Below, one piece after another: positions 33,818 through 43,408 of a stretch of DNA of 64,000 nucleotides. The stretch comes from Poriferisodalis sp965116245 (lineage in GTDB: Bacteria > Actinomycetota > Acidimicrobiia > Acidimicrobiales > Poriferisodalaceae), in assembly GCA_965116245.1 (NCBI GenBank), contig OZ220497.1:248001-312000 (forward strand). Reading direction: 5' to 3'. A program made the position numbers and the translations under genes. The number at the start of each line of letters is the position of its first letter. The first letter of the stretch is position 1. The notes beneath the pieces were generated by a model, which was not told where the DNA came from, made no database searches, and saw nothing but the letters and a program-made list of their open reading frames with translations.

Positions 33818-34213
33818 TTACTCGGGTTCGTCTAGGTGGTTCGTCACTCCCAAGGTACCCGCGGCGCGCCACGCAACCAGCAGCTCCAGCCAGAGCGACA
33901 TGTCGCCAGAGACCTTGAGATCGCCTGCCATGTAGTGGCGCGCTGGGTCGTCGCCACCGCAGATCATGTCAGCAGCTATCTGCCAGGGAGCTTCCAGGGT
34001 CAAAGCGGCGCCGCGGGTAGATCCGGCAGTTGCCGAAGTTACGACACCCGATTCGAAAATTAAGCTGGCTGCGACGTTGCCATCGGGACCTCCGGTGGCC
34101 TTTACGACCACAGTGCCCGACACGGTTGCGAGCGATGGCGGCCCCGATGAGGCTCCAGATGGCACCTCGCTATCAGACCACTGCGCCAAGAACGCATCGT
34201 CCAAAAAGCCCAT
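33818..34213 (-). CDS. SCP2-like small protein
   Basis: A 131-residue protein tentatively assigned to the SCP2 sterol-binding fold. The segment ALTLEAPWQIAADMICGGDD and the ending YMAGDLKVSGDMSLWLELLV resemble the GxxKxxGDxxxxxxL tail of SCP2 domains, which bind lipids or acyl-CoA. No signal peptide is present. ATG 34213 is 9 bases after GGAG; GTG 34219 and TTG 34216 in the same frame are alternatives. It is the last gene of the minus-strand series downstream of mca. Confidence 0.6.
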   Translation of the reverse strand: MGFLDDAFLAQWSDSEVPSGASSGPPSLATVSGTVVVKATGGPDGNVAASLIFESGVVTSATAGSTRGAALTLEAPWQIAADMICGGDDPARHYMAGDLKVSGDMSLWLELLVAWRAAGTLGVTNHLDEPE

Positions 34214-34271
34214 CAACACGATCTCCAGTTGCTAGATGCTGTATCAACTGAGCCAGGTCAACCCCGCCGGT

Positions 34272-35126
34272 TCAACGAAGCCCGGCGAACAGGTCATACT
34301 CCATCGGGTCAGTCGCTGTACGCGACTCAAGCAGCATGAACTCCTCATAAGGATGGACAGCGTCGGCGACATCGTCGGGTAGGCCGAACCAGAATGGCGA
34401 GTTCGGGTCAACCTGAGTGGCATGAGCCAGCAGTGCCTTACGCCGCACCGAATTGTCAACCTCTATGACCGCTGTTATGCGGTCATCTCGACCTGGACGT
34501 CCGAGCCACTTCTCATCAAACGGGGACTCCAAGTCCAGGTCCAGGAAAGCTTGATGCATGAGGACCATACGCTTGTGTGACCAAACGGGTGCATACATCT
34601 TCATTGGGGTGAACGGAGGTCCACACTCAGGTCGCCAGGCCGCCTCACCCGCATGAGCGAACGCGGGCACACAGATTGCCGTCACCTGCAGATGGTCCGG
34701 ATGCGGGTAGCGGGACTGCACCAGCGGGTAAGTCAAGATCACCTGTGGGCGCGCTCGGCGGATTACCGCCACTAGCCGGGCCACCGCTTCGTCAAGATCA
34801 GCGTTAGCAAACGCGTCGGGGTGGGCATTGGCTTGCGCGTCTGGCATGCCCGAATCGCGGTAGCCCAACATGACCACTTCGTCATATCCGATTACTGCGG
34901 CCGACGTATCTAGCTCGGCTCGCCGCACCTCATGGAGATTCTGGCTCACATCGGGCCGGTCCATAGCCGGGTTCAAGATGTCGCCCTCTTCCCCGCCGGT
35001 GCAGCACACAAGCGTGGTGCGGATGCCCTCGTCGGCGTATCTGCGGATAGTGCCCGCTCCCTTTGACGCCTCATCGTCGGGGTGAGCATGCACCGCAAGG
35101 ATTGACAGCTCTGCGTCTTGCGACAT
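34272..35126 (-). CDS. mca: Mycothiol S-conjugate amidase
   Basis: A zinc amidase of the LmbE/PIG-L family that cleaves mycothiol-S-conjugates to a mercapturic acid and GlcN-Ins during detoxification. The signature AVHAHPDDEASKGAGTIRRY is at residues 12-31 (His and Asp-Asp), followed by TGGEEGDILNPAMDRPDV, typical of Mca rather than MshB, and SRYPHPDHLQVT with the third zinc ligand. The 284-residue length fits Mca. It supports a mycothiol-based redox system. It begins 6 bases after the stop of the PhoU/TrkA-C gene. Confidence 0.9.
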   Translation of the reverse strand: MSQDAELSILAVHAHPDDEASKGAGTIRRYADEGIRTTLVCCTGGEEGDILNPAMDRPDVSQNLHEVRRAELDTSAAVIGYDEVVMLGYRDSGMPDAQANAHPDAFANADLDEAVARLVAVIRRARPQVILTYPLVQSRYPHPDHLQVTAICVPAFAHAGEAAWRPECGPPFTPMKMYAPVWSHKRMVLMHQAFLDLDLESPFDEKWLGRPGRDDRITAVIEVDNSVRRKALLAHATQVDPNSPFWFGLPDDVADAVHPYEEFMLLESRTATDPMEYDLFAGLR

Positions 35127-35132
35127 CGGCGG

Positions 35133-36377
35133 TCAAGCTATCGGCATTAGCTCAACCTGTCCGGTTTCGTTGTCAACATTCATTGCGTAGCCGCAAATCG
35201 CGGCGAGCCGGTCGCGCCCCTCCTCAGGACCCGATGCGAGAAGCTCATCACCCACCTGAAGCCGAACCGTGCGAGTCGGGTTGTAGATGTAGCTGGCGGC
35301 ACGTCGGACAGCCAACACGTGATAGCCAGGATCCACAGCCAGCCCGAGCGATCCGAGCGTTGAAGCATCGGCTTGCGAACCGGGCGCTACCGGCACCTGC
35401 ACGACGACATCGTCGGTGTCACCCAGTGCAAGTGCCAGCACGGGGTGTATGTCCTCGTCCTCCAGGATTAAGGTGATGATGTTGCGAGCCTGATCGCCGA
35501 TGTCCTCTGCGGCTTCGGCTACATGAAGCAGACCACGTAGAGCCGCTGGATCAGCAGCTTCAGTGCCTTCCCTCGCAGCGCGCAGCACCCACGTCTGTAT
35601 CGACACTTTCATGCCTTCAAGCCGCTCTTGCATAGATCGCACCTCGCGAGCGAGCGACAGGTCACGCAATACGAGCGCCGAATACGCCAACCCAATAGCC
35701 GCCTCTGAGAGGTTCTTCATCTCGACCAGCGTGTCCACCGCGCGGTCCAGGTCGCTCAGAACGTGTGCTGCATCAGGTGCGGGAGGCCGCCAGCGTTCCA
35801 TGGCTGCCAGTTCCCTTAGTCGAACGATGCCCGCCGGATCGCCGCGCATGAACAGCACGTCACCTGGCTCTACGATGATGTCGCCGCCAACATCTGTCAG
35901 CCAATGTCGACCTCGCTGGATGGCAACAACGCGCATACCAACCGCTACGGGCAGCTCCATGTCACGTAGAGGCCGGTTGGCCAGATGGCTGCCCTCTGCC
36001 ACCACCAGACGGTGCGAGACTTCGGCCGCCTGTGCAAGATCCACGATGAGCGCGCGGGGAATGCCCAAGTGCTGCAACACGATCTTGGAGATGTCCACTG
36101 CGGCATTGGCGATCTGCTCAATCGATGAGACCACCTGCAGCACCGAACTCATGCTGTCCACCTCGCGCGGATGCCGCACTGCCAACATCGCGAGGGATCG
36201 CATTTCGTGTACTAGCGAAGACATATCTAGCTCTAGGCCCAGCACTGCGTCGGCCATGCCCTCATCGTCGAAGTAGAGCGCGGCATATGCAAGATCAACC
36301 ATGAGCTCCGAGGCGTCCTTGGCCTCAGCCAACATGGACTTCAGGTTTCGTGGCTTGTCTTCAGAATCTGATGGCAT
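35133..36377 (-). CDS. PhoU-like/TrkA-C tandem-domain ion-transport regulator
   Basis: A cytoplasmic protein of 414 residues built as an internal duplication: a PhoU-like helical bundle (about 15-105), an RCK_C/TrkA-C domain (about 130-195: LPVAVGMRVVAIQRGRHW, VEPGDVLFMRGDP), a second helical bundle (about 205-305) and a second TrkA-C domain (about 335-400: YHVLAVRRAASYIYNPTRTV, LQVGDELLASGP). TrkA-C domains gate K+ channels and other transporters by binding nucleotides or ions. No membrane segments are present. The adjacent MgtE-like transporter is the likely partner. Confidence 0.87.
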   Translation of the reverse strand: MPSDSEDKPRNLKSMLAEAKDASELMVDLAYAALYFDDEGMADAVLGLELDMSSLVHEMRSLAMLAVRHPREVDSMSSVLQVVSSIEQIANAAVDISKIVLQHLGIPRALIVDLAQAAEVSHRLVVAEGSHLANRPLRDMELPVAVGMRVVAIQRGRHWLTDVGGDIIVEPGDVLFMRGDPAGIVRLRELAAMERWRPPAPDAAHVLSDLDRAVDTLVEMKNLSEAAIGLAYSALVLRDLSLAREVRSMQERLEGMKVSIQTWVLRAAREGTEAADPAALRGLLHVAEAAEDIGDQARNIITLILEDEDIHPVLALALGDTDDVVVQVPVAPGSQADASTLGSLGLAVDPGYHVLAVRRAASYIYNPTRTVRLQVGDELLASGPEEGRDRLAAICGYAMNVDNETGQVELMPIA

Positions 36378-36541
36378 TGCGGGTCGTCAGCGAGCGACGC
36401 TGCGGGCTCCGTTCGGATCGGGGGCGCAAAGGCACCGTTGTGTCAGCGTAGGCATGGCGGCGCGGTGGTGTGAAACGAGTTTCTGATGGGCAGCAAGAGG
36501 GCAGCAAGGCACGCATTGCAGTAGGCAATGCAGTGGACCTG

Positions 36542-37825
36542 TCATGTAAGGCCTACCCAACTAATCGCCAGCACAAGCGCGGCAGCGCCAGCTAGGTCAA
36601 CTGTGCTGTTCACCAGCGGAATGCCAAAGGTGTCGGGGTCAACACCAACTCGAGTTGAGACCACTGTGCCGTAGTAAGCAATGACACACGCTAAAGCAGT
36701 CGCAATCATCCCGCCGATCAGCGAGATGGTCAACAGCCGAAGTGGTCCAGGCGTCGACAACGAGAACAGCATGGCGCACAGGTGCGCTAGTACACCGTTC
36801 AACAAGAACACCGGAACCGTGAGCGCAAAAGCAAACAGGATGTCAAGTCGTGCATCACGCTGCGGCAGCGCCCCAGGATCAATCACTCCGAGATGCAACT
36901 TGCTTGACAACCGGCTCGACAAGATGCCACCAATGGCGCCAGCGGCTGCTAAGCACGCAGGCACCAAAATGAGCACGGCCCGCATATTGGCGAAGTCCTC
37001 CAAGCGATGCTCAATCACTACACCGGCAATGATGAGAACGAAGCCACTGACGCACAGCACGGGCACGGATTCACGCAGAATCCGGCCGAGCTGATCCAAT
37101 CCTGAGCGCAACGCCCAGATTGTGGCAACTGCGGCACCAACGACGCTGACGACGGCAATAATCGGCGTGAGCACAGCATTGCCCACTAGGTAGCTCGCCA
37201 AAAACAACGCTGGAAGGGTGACGACGTCTCCAACCGCCGAGATGAGCGGAGCGCTGACGTTGTCTAGGTCCCAGCCCCGCCGAGTTGACATTGCCGCGAG
37301 ACCCAGCGTGACGACGAGTACCACAACGGACGCCATCTCGGCACCAACGACCGACACCACAATCAGATCGGCAATGCCGATAATGCCCGAGAGCCCAAAC
37401 ACTGGCGCCAGCACTTTGGTCATCACGCCAAGTACGACAGCGGTCAGGAGCGTCAGAACCGCGGCAGCGATCACGTTTTGACCCACGATCGTGTCACGGC
37501 GGGCAGTCGCCCGAAACGTACCGGCGTGAATGGTCGTGGCTAGTCGGCTGCCGAATGCACCGAAAATGTCGCCTCGCATGCCGATGGCCGCCGGAACCAG
37601 CACCAGCAGGCCCGGCAGGCGTTCCAGCGTTCCGGTGACAGCCGCGAGCAGCACTCCGGCGGCCGTAGCGGTCACGCTGCTAGCTGCGAGTGCCAAGAGG
37701 CTCTGGCGGGCTCCGGTGAAGTCGGGACCCAGCAGGCCCCGCATAGGACGCAGCGAGCGCAGCGCTACTACCGGTTGCACTAAAACGCGGGCCGCCGACC
37801 GTACTTGGGATGTCCGGCGTGTCAA
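36542..37825 (-). CDS. MgtE/SLC41-type divalent cation transporter
   Basis: A membrane protein of up to 427 residues with about ten hydrophobic helices and no cytoplasmic CBS domains. It contains two copies of the SLC41/MgtE integral-membrane unit: the first marked by PAAIGMRGDIFGAFGSRLAT, the second by AAAGAIGGILSSRLSSKLHL. Such short double-unit forms occur in archaea and actinobacteria and probably carry Mg2+. TTG 37825 is the longest start; ATG 37744 (MRGLLGPDFTG) is an alternative. It is likely regulated by the PhoU/TrkA-C protein encoded 164 bases downstream. Confidence 0.85.
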   Translation of the reverse strand: MTRRTSQVRSAARVLVQPVVALRSLRPMRGLLGPDFTGARQSLLALAASSVTATAAGVLLAAVTGTLERLPGLLVLVPAAIGMRGDIFGAFGSRLATTIHAGTFRATARRDTIVGQNVIAAAVLTLLTAVVLGVMTKVLAPVFGLSGIIGIADLIVVSVVGAEMASVVVLVVTLGLAAMSTRRGWDLDNVSAPLISAVGDVVTLPALFLASYLVGNAVLTPIIAVVSVVGAAVATIWALRSGLDQLGRILRESVPVLCVSGFVLIIAGVVIEHRLEDFANMRAVLILVPACLAAAGAIGGILSSRLSSKLHLGVIDPGALPQRDARLDILFAFALTVPVFLLNGVLAHLCAMLFSLSTPGPLRLLTISLIGGMIATALACVIAYYGTVVSTRVGVDPDTFGIPLVNSTVDLAGAAALVLAISWVGLT

Positions 37826-37839
37826 CGCGTTTGCCTGAG

Positions 37840-38484
37840 TTACTCGACTGGCCGGAGCAAAATCCCAAAGAACTCCGCCAACTCCGCTGGCAGGAGACTT
37901 CCGGCGTGCCTAAACACGACCTGGTTTTTTGCGTCCACCGCGACTAGATACGGCACCGACGTCAATCCGAATGCCCCAACTAGCGACTGCTGCGGCGTGT
38001 CAGCCACGATGGGATGCTGCCAACCTTCGCTGCGTAACCATTCCTCGGGCGGATGGTTACCACGACTGGGCTCCTCCAGAACCGAGACTGCGTAAAAATC
38101 AACTCCAGTGGGCAGCTCGTTTGTCTCCAACCACTGGGTGAGGGTCGCCACATCGGCTTGACAGTGAGGACACCAGTGCGCGTAGAAACCCACCACGAAC
38201 GGACGCCCGCTGTCGCCAAATCGAACTTCGGCTCCGGTAAGTAGGTCGTTGCCGACTACTACCGGAGCCGTGAGACCAACCGCAGAGTCGTTGTTGGATG
38301 TTTCGAACGACGGCAGCGCTGCGCCGGAAACCTGCGTCAAACCAGTAAGCGAGGCGCTGGACCCATCGGAGTTTGGCACCGTGGTCGGCTCAGCCTCTCC
38401 GTTAGCGGCTGAAGGGGAAGTTTCGTTGTCGCCGCATGCATAAACCAGCAGCACGGCACTCAGCAGGATCGCGACTCGTTTCAC
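37840..38484 (-). CDS. TlpA/redoxin-like thioredoxin-fold lipoprotein
   Basis: An exported thiol-disulfide protein of 214 residues. It has a lipoprotein signal (LLVYACGDN), a Ser/Thr-rich linker (about 20-75) and a thioredoxin domain with the active-site pair in FYAHWCPHCQADVATL (Cys-Pro-His-Cys). The cis-Pro region reads GLTSVPYLVAVDAKNQVVFR. It may reduce or isomerise disulfides at the cell surface. ATG 38484 is divergent from the dehydrogenase-like gene, leaving a 121-base intergenic region that probably holds both promoters. Confidence 0.88.
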   Translation of the reverse strand: MKRVAILLSAVLLVYACGDNETSPSAANGEAEPTTVPNSDGSSASLTGLTQVSGAALPSFETSNNDSAVGLTAPVVVGNDLLTGAEVRFGDSGRPFVVGFYAHWCPHCQADVATLTQWLETNELPTGVDFYAVSVLEEPSRGNHPPEEWLRSEGWQHPIVADTPQQSLVGAFGLTSVPYLVAVDAKNQVVFRHAGSLLPAELAEFFGILLRPVE

Positions 38485-38605
38485 GTCGCTCCAGGCTAGG
38501 CATGGAGTTGGCCGTAGCTCAGGTGTGCCGCAACTTACGTCTACGAAGAACCCGTCTCTTGGGTGTCTATGGGCCTAGCCGTGGGGACGATGGCAGACTT
38601 GGCTC

Positions 38606-39643
38606 GTGGAGACCCTCCAGCTTGAGTCAACGCCCGGATTCGTCATCTTGGACCTGCCCGATGCACAGCATTACGTCGGGGAGACGCGGCTAGGCAAACG
38701 TCTAATCCCCGGCAACGCCACGATGCTCGCCCGGCATCTCACGTACGTGTTCGCCACGCTGGAACAGCAGCGCAGCGGTGCCAGTATCGGCCTCAAGTCA
38801 GACCCCTCGCAGGCCGCGCTAGCCGTAGAGGCGCTAGCCACAGAATTGGCCGACGACTTCTCCAGCGGTCGGATCTCAACTAGTCCGGGCCTGCGGCTTG
38901 ACGCCGAGACGCTCGCTGCGGTGTTGGCTCACGACCAACGCAACCTCATAGGCAACGAAACTCGCGAAGGCATCTCATTCAACGATGAGCTAGTGGGCGT
39001 CGGTGCCACTGTGGCCGCCGCCAGCCTGCTCGGCGGACTGGACGGCAAGCGCATTGCGATTGAGGGGTTCGGATCGACCGGGCTCGGCATCGCCCGCGAA
39101 GCGGCGGCCGCGGGCGCGGTGATCGCGCGCGTCGCCACTTCTAGCGGTTGCGCCAACGGCCAGTTTGATCCAGTCACACTGAGCGATGCGTGGTTGGCTG
39201 AAGGCGAAAAGTGTGTTGAGGCGCTGTCAGCTAATGGCGGGCCTGAACGGCCATGGATGGTCTGGAAAGACGATGTGGACCTGCTGTTTTGCGGGTCCAA
39301 GCCTGGCGCTATGTCCCCAGAGGCAGCGTCTATGTCCGATTCGGTGCCAGTGGTCGCCTTCTCCTGCGCAGCAGTGTCGTCGAAAGCCCTGGCGCTGTTG
39401 CGCTTGGCGGGCACTCCGGTCGCCGCCGATTTTGTAGCTGCCGTGGGCCCGGCATTGGGCTGGTGGGCCGATGCTGTGCTCACCCACGACGAGCTGCGAT
39501 TGGCCACGGCTGACACCGTTGAGGCGATCATGTCGGAGACCGCGGGCCATGGCGATGGCCCGTTTATGGCTGCCTGCTACAGGGCCGAGTCGTTTCTGCG
39601 AACTTGGCAGGACGAGTTGCCATTCGGCCGACCGCTGGGCTGA
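38606..39643 (+). CDS. Glu/Leu/Phe/Val dehydrogenase-like protein
   Basis: A 345-residue protein with the two-domain layout of amino-acid dehydrogenases. The N-terminal half has LIPGNATMLARHLTYVFATL, and the C-terminal Rossmann domain has KRIAIEGFGSTGLGIAREAA (dinucleotide motif GFGSTG), as in Glu/Leu dehydrogenases. The dimerisation and catalytic Lys motifs (K-x-G-G-K-G) typical of GDH are not evident; only IGLKSDPSQAALAVEAL aligns loosely. The oxidised amino acid, if any, is unknown. GTG 38606. It is convergent with dnaE2, with only 13 bases between stops. Confidence 0.75.
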   Translation: METLQLESTPGFVILDLPDAQHYVGETRLGKRLIPGNATMLARHLTYVFATLEQQRSGASIGLKSDPSQAALAVEALATELADDFSSGRISTSPGLRLDAETLAAVLAHDQRNLIGNETREGISFNDELVGVGATVAAASLLGGLDGKRIAIEGFGSTGLGIAREAAAAGAVIARVATSSGCANGQFDPVTLSDAWLAEGEKCVEALSANGGPERPWMVWKDDVDLLFCGSKPGAMSPEAASMSDSVPVVAFSCAAVSSKALALLRLAGTPVAADFVAAVGPALGWWADAVLTHDELRLATADTVEAIMSETAGHGDGPFMAACYRAESFLRTWQDELPFGRPLG

Positions 39644-39656
39644 AGTGAGATTGCTC

Positions 39657-42600
39657 TCAGCGGAAGTCGCGGCTCGGCACTGAGGCTGGCACATTTAGGG
39701 CTTCAAGCTTCTCAGCGATCAGGTTGACCACGCCCTCATGGCGCTCAAGACGGCCAGATACAACCAGCGCGGGTATGTCGCGCGCAATTGAGCGGTACCG
39801 CTGCCAGCATCCCGGCGACACCACCACGTTAACCAGACCCGTCTCGTCTTCCAGATTTAAGAACATCGTGCCACCGGCTGTCATGGGACGCTGCCGGTGC
39901 GTCACCAAGCCAGCAACACGAACCTTCCCTACCGGACAGACCTGCAGCTCAGTTGCAGTGCGAACCCCCGCAGCGGCCAACTCGGTTCGTAGGAACCTCG
40001 TCGGGTGCCCATCAGGGCTAACTCCGCTAGCCCACAGATCCGCTACAGCAGTCTCGATCGCCGACATGTCCCGCAACGGAGGTGGCGTCGCACCAGTCAC
40101 GATCCCCGCGAGCCGGTCCGAACCTCCCTGATGAATAGCTCCAGCAGCCCACAACGCTTCGCGCCGCGACAGCCCGAAGCAATCGAACGCTCCCGCCACG
40201 GCCAGCGCCTCAAGCACCTGCAAGTCAACGCCGATCCGACGGTGTAGATCCTCCAGGCCGCTATAGGGGCCCTCAACAGCAACCTGTTCGGCAATCCGTC
40301 CGGCGAGGTCATCGCCTACTTCACGCACCGATGACAACCCGAGCCTCACTGCCACCTCGCCGACGGAGTTATCACACGGTTCCAGCGTGGCGTCTTTGGC
40401 GGATGCATTGATGCAGGGCGTGCGCACCACCACGCCATGACGGCGAGCATCCTGGCACAACGAATGTGGGCCATAAAACCCCATTGGCTGAGCATTCAGC
40501 AAAGCCGCGCAGAACGCTGCCGGGTAGTGCAGCTTGATCCACGACGAGGCATACACCAAGTGAGCGAACGACACCGAGTGGCTCTCGGGGAAACCATAGT
40601 CAGCGAAGGCGACCATCTTGTCCCAAATCTGCTCGGCCACGCCGCCGACCAACCCCCGCTCGGCCATACCGCTAAACAGTCGCTCGCGCAGGCGGCCCAT
40701 CCGCTCACGAGACCGTTTGGCCCCCATGGCTTGACGCAGCTCATCGGCCTCGGCCGCGCTGAACCCCGCTACGTCAATGGCCATCTGCATGAGCTGTTCC
40801 TGGAACAGCGGGATGCCCAGCGTCTTTTTCAATGAGTTCTCTAACAACGGGTGCAGGTACGTAACCGGCTCCGTGCCGTTGCGCCTACGGATGTAGGGAT
40901 GTACCGAGCCGCCTTGAATAGGGCCGGGACGGATGAGTGCAACCTCCACCACCAGGTCGTAGAAACAACGAGGGCGCAGCCGTGGCAACGTGGCCATCTG
41001 GGCACGTGACTCCACCTGAAATACGCCGATGCTGTCGGCCCGGCAGAGCATGTCATACACCTCGTCTTCTTGCGGGAGCTGGCCGAGGTCAACAGTGACA
41101 CCGTGTACGTCGGCGATCAGATCGACGGCGTAATGCAGGGCGGACAGCATCCCCAGCCCCAGCAGGTCAAACTTCACTAGTCCGATTGCTGCGCAGTCGT
41201 CCTTATCCCACTGCAACACCGAGCGATCTGTCTTGGATGCCCACTCGGTGGGACACACATGTGTCACTGGCCGATCGCAGATGACCATGCCACCTGTATG
41301 AATGCCCAAGTGGCGCGGTGCGCCTTCAAGTTCTGCAGCTAGCTCTGCTACATCGGCAGGAATGCCAGGTTCATCTAAGCCAGTGCTGTTTGGGTTGGTT
41401 GACGGGGATTCGGCCGAAGGGAGCTTGGCCGACGGCTCCGGTCCAGCGTCGCGCCAATCCGGCACACGCGGGCGATCACCCGAGCGACGCGGGGTATCAG
41501 ACCCATTGTCATGGGAAGCTGATTTATTGGAATCTTCAGTAGAAGTGGGCAGTGAGCTGTACCTGTCCAGCGACTTTGACCAGGCGGTGGCCTGGTCTGG
41601 TGCCCAACCCAACGCTCTTGCCATGTCACGCACCGATGAACGCGCCCGGTAGGTGATGACATTTGCTACCTGCGCCGTGTGAGCACGGCCATAGCGTTCA
41701 TACACGTACTGGATGGCCTCCTCCCGCCGACCGCTCTCGATGTCGATGTCAATATCGGGCGGCCCGTCACGCTCGGGTGACAAGAAGCGCTCAAACAGCA
41801 GGCCTAGTGCAACCGAGTCAACATTGGTGATGCCGAGGGAGTAGCAGACCGCTGAGTTCGCCGCTGAGCCGCGGCCTTGACAGTAGATCTCGTTGTCGTG
41901 GCAGAACTGCACGATGTCGTACACCACTAAGAAATAGCCAGCAAAGCCGAGCTGATCGATGAGTTCCAGCTCGTGATGGATCTGTGCCCAAGCACCCCGC
42001 ACCCGCTCGGCCTCTGCAGGACCGTATCGATCCAACGCGCCGCGGGTGACGAGATGCCGCAAGTAGGACATCTCGTCATAACCATCGGGACATGGGTAAG
42101 GCGGCAAATTGGGTGCAACTAATGACAGATCGAATGCGCAGTCGCGACCAAGCTGGGCAGCGGCACTCACCACACCTGGCCAGCGGGCAAACCGGTGAGC
42201 TTGCTCGGCACCGGATCGCAAGTGTGCTGTAGCTGCTGGCGGCAACCAGCCGTCCAGTTCGTCAAGGCTGCGCTGAGCCCGCACCGCTGCCAGAGCGGTA
42301 GCTAATCGCCGTCCGGTGGGAGCGGCGTAATGAACACCGTTGGTGCAGATTGATTCGACACCCGCCCGCGCTGCCAGTGCAGTTAGCGCGTCGTTGCGGT
42401 CGCTGTCAAGTGGTTCGCCGTGATCCCACAATTCCACAAAGACGTTGTGACGGCCAGCCGCTTCGATGAGGTGGTTGAGCTGCGCAGCAGCGGCGCGCTG
42501 TCCGCCATCAGGCCCCCCAGAGATGAGCGCTGCGGGGACAGCACCCTTGCGGTGTCCTGTGAGGATCGCCCATTCGTCACGATGTGCCGCTGCGGCTGCG

Positions 42601-43217
42601 AGAAACTCACTGGTATTAAGACGCGGAGCATGTTTGCGGCCTGTCATCTGCGCTGCCGAGATCAGTTCGCTCAGTGAGGCGTACCCAGACGGCGAACGTG
42701 CTAGGACGACAACGTGGGAGCCCGCAGGATCAGCACACCCGGTGCGCTCTGGCCGCACTCGCCTGTTCTTGGTAAGCGCTGAACTGGAAACACCCCGAGC
42801 GTTGAACCTCAGCTCGTCGGCTCCGTAAGCGTTGAGCGTCAACTCGTCAACGCCGTAAGCGTCGAGCGTCAGTTCAGTACCGAACACTGTTGGCAGGCCG
42901 CTTTCGGCCGCAGCCTCCGCGAAGCGCACCACGCCGTAGAACCCATTGTGATCGGTCAGTGCCAAGGCGTCTAGCCCTAATCGCACTGCCTCTGCCACTA
43001 GTTCCGTTGGGCTCGATGCTCCGTCTAGGAAACTGAAGTTGGAGTGGACGTGCAGCTCCGCGTACGGCACCGTGGGCCCTGCCGACTGCAGCAACCGCTT
43101 CGGCGACGTTGAGGAATCCAGGGCAGCGGGCTGCTTGCCATAACCCGCAAACGGCGGCCGGTCGGACAACCGCCGCTCTAGCTCGCTCCAAGAAATGCCC
43201 GGATTCGTGAAACCCAC
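39657..43217 (-). CDS. dnaE2: Error-prone DNA polymerase III alpha DnaE2
   Basis: C-family polymerase that performs translesion synthesis with ImuA' and ImuB. The 1186-residue chain has a PHP domain (YAELHVHSNFSFLDGASSPT at about 51-70), polymerase catalytic aspartates in PPDIDIDIESGRREEA, then fingers and helix-hairpin-helix regions and a C-terminal OB domain ending VPSRDFR, typical of DnaE2. Two insertions are unusual: a 10-residue tandem repeat after FGTELTLDA inside the PHP domain (about 116-142) and a Ser/Asp/Pro-rich segment (about 546-609) before the LGIHTGG region. The start is GTG 43217, with a possible damage box 15 bases upstream. Confidence 0.96.
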   Translation of the reverse strand: MGFTNPGISWSELERRLSDRPPFAGYGKQPAALDSSTSPKRLLQSAGPTVPYAELHVHSNFSFLDGASSPTELVAEAVRLGLDALALTDHNGFYGVVRFAEAAAESGLPTVFGTELTLDAYGVDELTLNAYGADELRFNARGVSSSALTKNRRVRPERTGCADPAGSHVVVLARSPSGYASLSELISAAQMTGRKHAPRLNTSEFLAAAAAHRDEWAILTGHRKGAVPAALISGGPDGGQRAAAAQLNHLIEAAGRHNVFVELWDHGEPLDSDRNDALTALAARAGVESICTNGVHYAAPTGRRLATALAAVRAQRSLDELDGWLPPAATAHLRSGAEQAHRFARWPGVVSAAAQLGRDCAFDLSLVAPNLPPYPCPDGYDEMSYLRHLVTRGALDRYGPAEAERVRGAWAQIHHELELIDQLGFAGYFLVVYDIVQFCHDNEIYCQGRGSAANSAVCYSLGITNVDSVALGLLFERFLSPERDGPPDIDIDIESGRREEAIQYVYERYGRAHTAQVANVITYRARSSVRDMARALGWAPDQATAWSKSLDRYSSLPTSTEDSNKSASHDNGSDTPRRSGDRPRVPDWRDAGPEPSAKLPSAESPSTNPNSTGLDEPGIPADVAELAAELEGAPRHLGIHTGGMVICDRPVTHVCPTEWASKTDRSVLQWDKDDCAAIGLVKFDLLGLGMLSALHYAVDLIADVHGVTVDLGQLPQEDEVYDMLCRADSIGVFQVESRAQMATLPRLRPRCFYDLVVEVALIRPGPIQGGSVHPYIRRRNGTEPVTYLHPLLENSLKKTLGIPLFQEQLMQMAIDVAGFSAAEADELRQAMGAKRSRERMGRLRERLFSGMAERGLVGGVAEQIWDKMVAFADYGFPESHSVSFAHLVYASSWIKLHYPAAFCAALLNAQPMGFYGPHSLCQDARRHGVVVRTPCINASAKDATLEPCDNSVGEVAVRLGLSSVREVGDDLAGRIAEQVAVEGPYSGLEDLHRRIGVDLQVLEALAVAGAFDCFGLSRREALWAAGAIHQGGSDRLAGIVTGATPPPLRDMSAIETAVADLWASGVSPDGHPTRFLRTELAAAGVRTATELQVCPVGKVRVAGLVTHRQRPMTAGGTMFLNLEDETGLVNVVVSPGCWQRYRSIARDIPALVVSGRLERHEGVVNLIAEKLEALNVPASVPSRDFR
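42792..42869. repeat. 30-bp tandem repeat inside the dnaE2 PHP domain
   Basis: Two full units (42810-42839, 42840-42869) and a partial third encode the decapeptides TLDAYGVDEL, TLNAYGADEL and RFNARG. The repeat is in frame and interrupts a normally conserved part of the PHP domain. Confidence 0.92.
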
Positions 43218-43231
43218 GACACAACACTAAC

Positions 43232-43243
43232 AAACAAACGTTC
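43232..43243 (-). promoter_or_regulatory. Putative SOS-type box upstream of dnaE2
   Basis: On the minus strand the sequence reads GAAC-GTTT-GTTT, one base from the actinobacterial LexA core GAAC-N4-GTTC, and lies 15 bases before the dnaE2 GTG. A similar AAAC-N4-GTTTGT sequence precedes imuA'. The match is imperfect, so this is inference. Confidence 0.4.
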
Positions 43244-43256
43244 CGAGAACTGCCGT

Positions 43257-43290
43257 TTCTATATGTGACTCACTTCTATATGTGACTCAC
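43257..43290. repeat. 17-bp direct repeat upstream of dnaE2
   Basis: TTCTATATGTGACTCAC occurs twice head to tail (43257-43273, 43274-43290), followed by a partial TTGACTCACC. It lies between divergent dnaE2 and the first amidase gene. Confidence 0.93.
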
Positions 43291-43408
43291 TTGACTCACC
43301 AAACGCCGACTCTCGACCAACAAACCAAGTCTCTCACGCGCTATTGGGGCAAACTGGCCAAAAACCCGTGCTATTCAAGAAAATGCTGGACAAGCTACGT
43401 TGCTTGCG

